Positions 56,713 to 64,000 of a stretch of 64,000 nucleotides of DNA are shown piece by piece. The stretch covers positions 911,580-975,579 of the forward strand of contig FJUW01000013.1 in assembly GCA_900074885.1 (NCBI GenBank). Reading direction: 5' to 3'. A model generated the notes under the pieces. It was not told the origin of the DNA. It searched no databases and saw only the letters and a program-made list of their open reading frames with translations. Source of the stretch: Rhynchosporium graminicola. Lineage: Eukaryota; Ascomycota; Leotiomycetes; Helotiales; Ploettnerulaceae. Numbering within the stretch: position 1 is the first letter of the stretch; the number at the start of each line of letters is the position of its first letter. Made by a program: the position numbers and the translations under genes.

Positions 56713-57029
56713 ACTGTCAATTCTTTAAAAACATATGTCTCTTCGGGAAAGACATCGTATCATCGACGTCAGGAAATCCTGATGGCTTGAAAAAGGCATC
56801 TTTGTCAGATCCGGAGGCGACCTCGGGATGGGTAAGCCTTGTCGCAGCAAGGAGCAATTGCGTGCGAAAGCGTGATGGGAACAGGGATTTGTGTTAGCGT
56901 CCGTCAGCCTTGCGCCGATCCCCATTCACCGCCTAATTCTGCCAAAAATCGGAATTTATATTGTCTAAAAACGTTTCCTGACTTTGGAATCTACGGGAGT
57001 AGGTAACCAGGAATTAAGAACTACCAGTC
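56713..57029. promoter_or_regulatory. Divergent promoter region of CysA and Trm61
   Basis: 317 bases between head-to-head starts. No specific operator recognised. Confidence 0.5.
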
Positions 57030-58565
57030 ATGGCCAATAAAGTCTCCCCTTTCCTGTATCCGGGAGCTGTCGCTACAGTGGACAGTCTCGCAATCGTGCA
57101 TCTCAAAAGAGACCTTCAAATGCCTACTGTCCTCAAGGAACATGATGACGATGACGAGGGATATTCTGAGGGGAAAGTGGTCAACACTCGATTTGGTTCA
57201 TTTCCTCATACGACATTAATAGGCCTTCCGTGGGGAAGTCAGGTCAGAGCTTCGAAAGTCGATACAGGCTCTCGAGGACGTCGTCCGAAAGCAGAAGATA
57301 GGAAACGAAAACGAGAGGAGGCTGCACAAGTTACAAATAAGGCACCAAAATTGGAAGAAGATGCAAGTACGCCAGCTACACCGAAAGAAGAGACAGAAGC
57401 CATCGCAGCCCAGAGTGGTTTTATACATCTGCTGCCTCCTACGCCGGAAAATTGGACAAGCTCGCTTCCTCACCGAACACAAGTTGTCTACACACCCGAT
57501 TACAGCTATATCCTCCACCGCATACGAGCAAGACCAGGCACGAGTTTGATTGAAGCAGGAGCAGGAAGTGGATCTTTCACGCATGCATCTTCGAGGGCAG
57601 TCTACAAGGGAAATGCAAATGCAAAGTTAGGCAAGGTCTGGAGTTTTGAATTCCATGCGCAGAGGCACGAGAAGCTACAGGAGGAGATCCAAGCACATGG
57701 ATTAGAAAACATAGTTCAGATCACACATAGAGATGTCTGCGAAGGCGGATTTTTGGTTGATGGGCAAAGTCCCCAGGCGGAATCTGTCTTTTTAGATCTT
57801 CCAGCTCCATGGCTTGCATTACCACATCTATCGAGATCAAAACCTACTTCGAGTTCTACAGACACACCATTTATTTCGCCATTAAGCTCTACAGCTCCAG
57901 TCCACATCTGCACGTTCTCTCCTTGTATAGAACAAGTTCAACGCACGGTATCGGTCATGCGACAGCTGGGATGGGTCGATATCGAAATGGTGGAAATGTC
58001 CCAACGACGCTTCGAGATCCGGCGCGAACGAATCGGGATGGATAGCGGTGCTCAGCGCGGTCTCGTCTGTACACCTGCATCAGTGGATGAAGCCGTAGCC
58101 CGTTTACGAGAGGTGGAAGGAACGTTCAAAACATTCCACGAGACAGGCGAAAAGTTCGAATCAGCCAAAAAAGCACATATCAACCCAAATAGCCGAGAAC
58201 GGCTTATGCAAAGTCTGATCGAGAAGAAGATTTACAAGGAGGGTAATCTGATTCATAGAACGGAGCCGGATGTCAAGACGCATACGAGTTATCTCGTCTT
58301 TGCGATTTTGCCTATTGAGTGGAGCGAAGAGGACGAGAAGCTAGCGAGGGAGAAATGGCCGGTTCTGTTGAGAAAGGAAGAGGATGGTGGCAAGGTTATT
58401 GGGATGAGTAGGAAGCAGGTAAAGAGGGCTGAGAAACAGGCTGCCAAGGATGCTGCTGAAGCTGGGAAGAAGGCTAAGCTGCCTGAGACGAATGGAGACG
58501 ATGGGAAGGATATTGAGATAAATGATGCCGAGGTACAAGATGAGGCGAAGGATATACCCGAATAG
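57030..58565 (+). CDS. TRM61: tRNA (adenine-58-N1)-methyltransferase catalytic subunit Trm61
   Basis: A single exon of 511 residues. Trm61 (Gcd14), with the non-catalytic partner Trm6, methylates A58 of initiator and other tRNAs in the nucleus. The SAM-binding motif I is E-A-G-A-G-S-G-S-F-T at about 172-181, followed by a W-S-F-E-F-H segment, and D-L-P-A-P-W at about 253 marks the catalytic region. The N-terminal part carries an F-G-S-F-P-H-T-T-L-I-G-L-P-W-G-S segment typical of the family, and a 60-residue Lys/Glu-rich insert follows. The C-terminus bears a basic, Lys-rich tail that is longer than usual. The core W-S-E-E-D-E-K-L-A-R-E-K-W-P-V-L matches the family. The start is the only ATG before the conserved region. 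Confidence 0.92.
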   Translation: MANKVSPFLYPGAVATVDSLAIVHLKRDLQMPTVLKEHDDDDEGYSEGKVVNTRFGSFPHTTLIGLPWGSQVRASKVDTGSRGRRPKAEDRKRKREEAAQVTNKAPKLEEDASTPATPKEETEAIAAQSGFIHLLPPTPENWTSSLPHRTQVVYTPDYSYILHRIRARPGTSLIEAGAGSGSFTHASSRAVYKGNANAKLGKVWSFEFHAQRHEKLQEEIQAHGLENIVQITHRDVCEGGFLVDGQSPQAESVFLDLPAPWLALPHLSRSKPTSSSTDTPFISPLSSTAPVHICTFSPCIEQVQRTVSVMRQLGWVDIEMVEMSQRRFEIRRERIGMDSGAQRGLVCTPASVDEAVARLREVEGTFKTFHETGEKFESAKKAHINPNSRERLMQSLIEKKIYKEGNLIHRTEPDVKTHTSYLVFAILPIEWSEEDEKLAREKWPVLLRKEEDGGKVIGMSRKQVKRAEKQAAKDAAEAGKKAKLPETNGDDGKDIEINDAEVQDEAKDIPE

Positions 58566-59790
58566 ATCCATCAGAAATGAGCTGCTAGGTTATCCGCCGA
58601 AAAGCTGGAATAATATCTATAGACCCTCAACGTCTAGCATTATATATAATGATTGACCAGAGCACTCGATGCTTCTTTCAGAGACTCGTCCTAAATACAT
58701 CTTTTCAAACCAATCATCGTGTCATCACGGCCTGTCAAGCTAGCCATCGCTTAGTTCGTCAATATTAAAACAACCTGTGTCTTGCCGTCGCTTGACGCTG
58801 TAAACTATGATATGCCATGACGATGATCACTACACCTTCCTAGTACCTGCGTTCAAATATCTACCTACATCACAGTAGACACAGTAAATCCTCAACCATT
58901 CTCCCCCACACGCCCCCTTCTTCCTTTCTCCCTTCTCTCTTTCACAGAGATTCCAAGTCTCGCCTGAGAGAGGCAACATACTTGTCTGCAGTCGTCCGGG
59001 GGGGAAGGGGGGAAGTCTTGTGAAGCTCACACACTCACCCACCCACTCACGATACCAAGTCGCTGAAATCGAGAAATTTTTCCGCCGCGTACCTCTCTCT
59101 CTGTTTCGTTTCTGAGCGGGTTAGGAATGTGAGATAAGTATGATAGGAATCTGCAGGACAGGGTAGGGTAGAGGTGATTCGCCGTTGATTTAAATGCCTA
59201 CTCTTTGTACAGGCAGGCAGGCACCTTCAGATAGGCACTTACTTGCTACACTACCTGGTAGTAGCTGGAGGTGCATGAAGCTCTGACTGGTTTATTGTAA
59301 GCGGAGGGTGTTGGGCGGGCATGTGTTGAATGATGTTAAGTATATATGGTATATATGCTTGGGGTACAGTACGGGCTGCACACACACCGGAAAGGGTGGG
59401 CTACTATGTAAACCAAACGAGTCGTTTGCGGAGGTAGCTAGGTAGGGTTCATTCATATTCATTCAATCGATCTGAGATAGGTAGATTGGAACTGGCTTGT
59501 TGTAGCTAAGCGTTCATAGCATAGCGATGCTCATAGTGGTTATTCGATGTCGACTCTTCCCATAATAACGAAAAAGACATCGCTGAGTGAGGCGTTCTCT
59601 TAAAAGAGCACTGGAGAGTCGTGAAGAAAGGCAGGATTCAAGGGTTTGCAAGAAGCAGCAGCAGAGCAAAGGACAGACAGCGCAACTGAAGCTTGAATAT
59701 GATGTTATAAGATACCGAAAGAGTATTAACTATTTGCCATTGATTACAGAAATGAAAAAGCGCTGACCGATCCAACATTCCTCCTCCCAG
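58566..59790. other. Intergenic region
   Basis: 1.2 kb between the 3' ends of Trm61 and the tetraspanin gene. No gene recognised; an open minus frame at 58830-59042 looks random. Confidence 0.4.
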
Positions 59791-60576
59791 CTAAAACGCG
59801 CCTGCACCACTCTTTTCATCAATATGACGATACCTCTCCTTCTCTTTCCGGTCCTTGAGCAGAATGGCTGTCATGATGATTAGAGCGACATCAACACCGA
59901 CGATACCGAAAGCACCGGTGAAAATGACATCCAGGAAATTGTTAGCGTATGCAGTGAGTGGTCCGACGCATCCTCCTTGGGCAGCTGCTACGAGGGCATC
60001 CGGACAAGTTGAGTCTATCACGAATGGAGGCGCAGTGCTGTTCATGTATCCGCAGCAGAGAAACTGTAGGTAAGTTGTTAGTATGACCCAACACGATCTC
60101 ATCCCATCGGCATAGACTTACTTCTTGCTGAAGCAGACTCTGTGTTGTGGAAGGCTGTTTGTTCCACGCAACGAAGAGGTTCTTCTTCGTTTTTAGTGTC
60201 TCAAACCAGATGGTCAGACCGATTATCATAGTGAAGAGTGCCGACACAGTCATCATATATCCGCTGATCTTCAACCATCCTCGAGTCATCGGCATGACTA
60301 TCGCTGGTATCGTCATGAAGAACGTGATGAACACCATGACCGCGTTCGCAATGGCACCTGGACCGTATTAGCACGGCGCATCCTCGATATCCAACCTGCA
60401 GACTCACCATTCAACGGACACATGTCGAACAACAGATCCCGCGCAGCTTTTTCTGCAGTTGGTCCCGATGCGATCTCTGCCTTCGTGATCAGGGCGAAGG
60501 CGATCAGAAGCCCACCCGACGTCACGAAAGCCCCATCCAACGCCATATACGTCCAGAGAATGCTATCTCTCCCCAT
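59791..60576 (-). CDS. Tetraspanin (Pls1-like)
   Basis: Three exons, 60576-60408, 60357-60122 and 60063-59791, give 225 residues, the length of fungal Pls1. Four hydrophobic segments are visible: one in exon 1 (L-L-I-A-F-A-L), two in exon 2 (F-I-T-F-F-M-T-I-P-A-I and the following M-M-T-V-S-A-L-F-T-M-I-I-G-L), and one in exon 3 before the charged K-D-R-K-E-K-E-R-Y tail. The large extracellular loop carries the C-C-G motif (Cys138-Cys139-Gly140) and two further cysteines (S-T-C-P-D and G-G-C-V-G-P). The tetraspanin Pls1 of plant-pathogenic fungi is needed for appressorium penetration; other fungi use relatives in hyphal fusion and spore germination. Pls1 versus the related Tsp3 group could not be decided without alignment. 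Confidence 0.85.
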
Positions 60577-61803
60577 CTTGGCGGGTTATTGTGTTGCTTG
60601 TGCTGTGAAGAGACTCGTGAAGTGTAAAGTATCGTATCGTATCGTATTCTTCGATGGTTCCCTTAATTGACGACCGGCGTCTAATTGTCCCTTCGCAAAA
60701 TTTGACGAAAGAAAGGAAGGCGCTTGGCAGGAAAGAGCAACGAGAGACTGGAAGAAAAGTGATCAAAACGTTCAAACGTCAGGTAGACACAACGCACACA
60801 TCAAAGCAGCAGAAAGGAGGTCAGAACGACAGTCGGAAACACTGTCGAGGACGAAAGGGAAGATCAGTCCTACCTGCTGGACCGTGCATCGTGGTGGTGT
60901 GGTGCCGTGTTGGAGGACATGCTACAATTGTTGTTTGAGGTTTGCTTGGAGCCAGCCGCAGCCTGAGACAAGGAAGGAAGGAATCGGCCTCGAAAACGGG
61001 CCGGACTGAATCCTCATACTGTACCGTACCGTGATTGCCTCGATGGCAACTACCTCGGTACCTGTTTCCAGCATCACAGCATATCGGACGACAGATATCA
61101 GCCACTTGGTTTCCAAGTCTGTGAAGTCGTGAGCGGACCTGTCTACAATCACATACAAGATCATCAATACTGAGGAGGCGACGGAGCCAACCTTAAAGCG
61201 CTCCCCTGTCGAAATGGGGCGGAGCTTCGCGCTTCAGCACCATACTTATACCGGTCAAGTAGTTACAGTATAAGACATATTCAGCCTCCCGTGTCTACTG
61301 TATCGGAGAAATACAATACTGTACCGTACCGTACCGTACCGTACCTTGGTACCTCCCTAGCTACCTAGCTGACCGATCTCCCGACATACTGAGTAGGTAC
61401 TCTCTACGCAGATTAAAATTATATTGTAAAATGAAGCGAAGATGCTGAATAATACCTCGTCAGAAACCTGCTCAAACGATCCTGAGATGATTTAGTCATT
61501 GATATCGGCCTATAAGTAGTAGATCAACATCTTTTGGAGGGTTCTGTAGTTTTGGCAATTCCAACCACATTTCCCTCTGATAGATACAGGCACCACACCA
61601 TATATTCAGCGTCTCGCCCACCCGGACTCGCTTACATATTGTACCTACCTATACGTCACCGTACTATATTGTGCGAAAGTACCCACCCTGCCACCTGGAG
61701 CCAGATTGCAACTAACAAATCATGGTCTGTGACGGAGCTCGAATCTCCTCCTTCAAGCCATCACAGATTCTCGACCTCGCTATCCTTCCAACTCACCGAC
61801 AAT
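60577..61803. other. Divergent intergenic region with short tandem repeats
   Basis: Between the tetraspanin (minus) and TRAP-alpha (plus) starts. It contains an ATCGT array (60629-60648) and GTACC repeats (61321-61345). No gene recognised. Confidence 0.45.
61321..61345. repeat. (GTACC)5 tandem repeat
   Basis: Five perfect GTACC units. A two-unit copy occurs about 300 bases earlier. Confidence 0.85.
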
Positions 61804-62802
61804 ATGGCATTTTCCAAGCTCACCGTTCTTGCACTTCTCGCTCTGCGAACTGTCAGCGTCTTTGCTGTTGATCCCGTAAGTCAATTCCGGTGTGCTTTGC
61901 CTTCCGTGATGTTCTTCAAGCTTCATTCATAGCTTCTGCAGAGCTCAAAAATCTGACAACCCCCTCATTCACAGGTCGTAAAGGAAGCCGAAGCTCCTGG
62001 AACAACCCCCAATCTCGCCGTCTCGGTCTCTGCCTCTTTCCCTAACGCTGAGGTCTTCGGTGTCAAGCTCATCAATGGCCACGCGACCAAGGCTGTCCTC
62101 GACTTCACTAACAGCGAACCCGAAGCAGTCACAATCTCCTTGATCGGTGGATCGTTGTCAACTCTTAAGAAGTTGCCTGCAGATGCACCTCCAAATGCAC
62201 ATGTCGTACGCAACCTCACTGCTACTCGATATGATCTTTTGGTCCCAGCTGGCGAGAAGGCGACCCTGCCATACTCCTTTGTCAATGACTTGAACCCAAC
62301 GTCTCTTCGCCTGAATTTGATTGCTGTCATTGCAAGCAAGGCTGGTAACGTCTACCAAGTCCAAGCTTACAATGAGACTGTTACTGTCGTGGAGGCAGCT
62401 ACCAGCATATTCGATCCTCAAATGTACGTGCCTGATAATGATTATCATCACGTCATAGTTAACAAAAATCACAGTATCTTCCTCTACCTCGTCCTCCTCG
62501 GCGGTTTCCTCGGCACGCTTTACTTTGTCTACAAGACATGGATCGAAGCTCTCTTCCCACAAACCAAGCGCGGAGGCAAGGGTGGTGAGCGCGCTAAGCG
62601 TTCTTCTGGAGGATCCAAGAAGGCCGTCCCAGTTGAGGAGCAGGTTTCGGTCATTGGAGCTGATGGACCAGCAGTCACTACCGCCACTGAGGCACAGAAG
62701 ATGTATGACGAGAGCTGGATCCCCGAGCACCACTTGAACCGCCCAACCGCTAAGCGGGTCAAGAGTGGAGCTTCGTCGAAGCAAAAGAAGTTCATTGAAT
62801 AG
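61804..62802 (+). CDS. IRC22: Translocon-associated protein alpha / Irc22-like
   Basis: Three exons, 61804-61875, 61975-62423 and 62475-62802, give 282 residues. The protein has a signal peptide (M-A-F-S-K-L-T-V-L then A-L-L-A-L), a luminal domain, a single transmembrane helix at about residues 176-196 and a basic, Lys/Arg-rich cytosolic tail. It resembles the alpha subunit of the translocon-associated complex (TRAP), known in yeast as Irc22, which helps proteins enter the ER. The second intron (62424-62474) is 51 nt, a multiple of three, with no stop in frame. The read-through version is open, so the predicted protein could also carry 17 extra residues. The spliced version restores I-F-D-P-Q-I-I-F-L-Y-L, as the family has, so splicing was preferred. 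Confidence 0.85.
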
Positions 62803-63162
62803 GAAGCTATCATGACGAAGGTACAGAGCTGCAGATGGCAGCTGATGTTTACATATACTAGGGCCGGGATTGGCCATTAAGCAGACAGGTGGGAACACAA
62901 AAGCAATGTAAAATACCACAGACAACGGATAATGACGAAAGACATTGAAGCGAGTTCACTCTAGTTTGCAATATCTGCAGAGATTACAATGGCATTCTCG
63001 GCTTCTATCATAGCTCCTAATTTCCCATAGGCATTTTGTCTCAATCTTTGGAGTCCGTGTTTTCAAGCAACGTTTCGCTCATTCAGCGCATCTACCAGCC
63101 ATCAAGGATCATCACTTCAAGTCCTGCCCCTTTATGAATTAGCTCAGGTTCCTCCACCCACT
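62803..63162. other. Convergent intergenic region
   Basis: 360 bases between two convergent genes. Nothing recognised. Confidence 0.4.
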
Positions 63163-63567
63163 TCAGTCACCCAGCAGAACTTCTCTTACCTTAAGCATAT
63201 ACCTAGACCCTGATGCAACACCATACCCAGGCTCCCCCTCCTTGACACAGAATTCTTCTCCTAACCCATCAAGCGCCATAAGACACTTCAGAGCACCGCA
63301 GCAAGGTGTTTTCCCAGGGTTGGGGCCTCTACCGCAGGCGGTGTAGATCTCGATACATGATTCTTTTATTGTGGAGGCGAGTATGTGGTGTGCAGGAGAG
63401 GAGGTGGTTGTAGTCAGGTCTGTTTGAAAGGGTTGGTTAGAATCTGGAGATTGGGAACTAGGGATGGGAATGAGGAGGAGCGAGATCAGGTGGGTACCGA
63501 TGTGGAGAGAAGCTGGGGCTGCGAGGATGCAGGATGTGAGAGGGAGGATGAAGAGGATGTATTTCAT
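63163..63567 (-). CDS. Small secreted protein with a cystine-knot-like cysteine pattern
   Basis: One open frame of 134 residues. A signal peptide is clear at residues 1-17 (K-Y-I-L-F-I-L-P-L, then A-A-P-A). The region to about residue 65 is Ser/Thr/Pro-rich, like a propeptide or linker. The last half carries six cysteines at 71, 78, 89, 90, 95 and 107, spaced C-x6-C-x10-CC-x4-C-x11-C. This C-C-CC-C-C order is the one found in knottin-type (inhibitor cystine knot) peptides. I recognise no exact family; the fold and any role are inferred from cysteine order only. A GTAAGA lies after residue 126, so a last intron and a different C-terminus are possible. Confidence 0.65.
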   Translation of the reverse strand: MKYILFILPLTSCILAAPASLHIGTHLISLLLIPIPSSQSPDSNQPFQTDLTTTTSSPAHHILASTIKESCIEIYTACGRGPNPGKTPCCGALKCLMALDGLGEEFCVKEGEPGYGVASGSRYMLKVREVLLGD

Positions 63568-64000
63568 GTTGATTGATGGCTCGTGGGAGGAGATTTCGCA
63601 GAGGGTTCTTTTTGATATTGTGGATTGTCTTTGTAGAAAGATGATAAGGATGAAAGAAGAGACTTCCTGCGTTTATATAGATCATCTCATCTCATCTCAT
63701 CCCATCTCATCGTATTCCGAATATCAGAATCCCCGATGAATAAGAAATGAAAGAAAGAGTTCCACAGCCATATCCTCGTCTTACCTTGACCTCTTCAGAA
63801 CTGCCTTTTAGGCTCTCATAAGTCGTAGTGTGGCATTCATGTTCTCGGATCTACATTCACTGCAGCATGTGCGATGGTCAGTGGTGACGATACACGACAG
63901 GATTCCACAAACAATTAATTCCGCTGAGATGATTATCATCACCAAGTTGAGATGTAGTCGCCGATGTTCGGTATATACCACCTATCGTATATTGCTTGCT
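63568..64000. other. Upstream region of the secreted protein gene
   Basis: Contains a CATCT/CATCC pentamer run at about 63685-63711. No gene recognised before the window ends. Confidence 0.4.

Noticed and set aside
62158..62925. 255-codon minus frame
   Set aside because: It is antisense to the TRAP-alpha exons and shows no domain.
63127..63189. Possible terminal intron of the secreted cysteine-rich gene
   Set aside because: The nearest acceptor would make an intron of only about 29 nt, too short to be spliced; the direct stop was kept, with the doubt noted.

Overview
The window looks like nuclear DNA of a filamentous ascomycete (Pezizomycotina). Introns are short (mostly 45-120 nt), most start GT and end AG, and many have a CTRAC-like branch point. 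The gene set includes proteins typical of this group: a SidF-type siderophore acyltransferase, the dynactin-linked RO-10 protein, a Pls1-type tetraspanin and a mitochondrial CysA-type serine acyltransferase. A leotiomycete is my best guess from memory of similar proteins; I could not test it. Splice sites were read by hand from the DNA and the protein families, so every intron boundary is a prediction.

Layout. 0-9.3 kb: 3' end of an unknown nuclear protein gene, 3-hydroxyanthranilate dioxygenase, a GH105 rhamnogalacturonyl hydrolase, the Get3 ATPase and a NiCoT nickel transporter with an 11-nt exon. 9.9-12.56 kb: a heavily decayed copy of a sterol 3-beta-glucosyltransferase-like gene, broken in all frames. 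12.6-19.5 kb: mostly gene-poor, simple-repeat-rich DNA around the TFIIH/CDK7-type kinase gene. 19.5-36.3 kb: a SWIRM protein, SidF with a candidate SreA site upstream, 6-phosphogluconolactonase, a DUF6699-like protein, a tiny secreted peptide, AMMECR1 and INSIG. 37-43.7 kb is dense: folylpolyglutamate synthase and MEMO (divergent), galactose-1-phosphate uridylyltransferase, then Erg28 and RO-10 (divergent). 44.4-46.4 kb: an island with three related terminal-repeat-like ends, probably decayed miniature transposons. 46.6-58.6 kb: a large AT-hook/zinc-knuckle protein, two-domain glyoxalase I, a LAMTOR2-like roadblock protein, CysA and Trm61. 59.8-63.6 kb: tetraspanin, TRAP-alpha/Irc22 and a small secreted protein with a cystine-knot-like cysteine pattern.

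The genes are mainly unrelated housekeeping functions (sterol metabolism, folate, NAD, sulfur amino acids, ER translocation, tRNA modification). I see no biosynthetic cluster: sidF stands without other siderophore genes. Three head-to-head pairs probably share promoters: FPGS/MEMO, Erg28/RO-10 and CysA/Trm61. I found no convincing tRNA, rRNA or CRISPR array. The least ordinary items are the glucosyltransferase relic, the terminal-repeat island, the microexon, the inferred GC-AG intron, the stopless 51-nt intron, the two small secreted proteins and the SreA-like site upstream of sidF.
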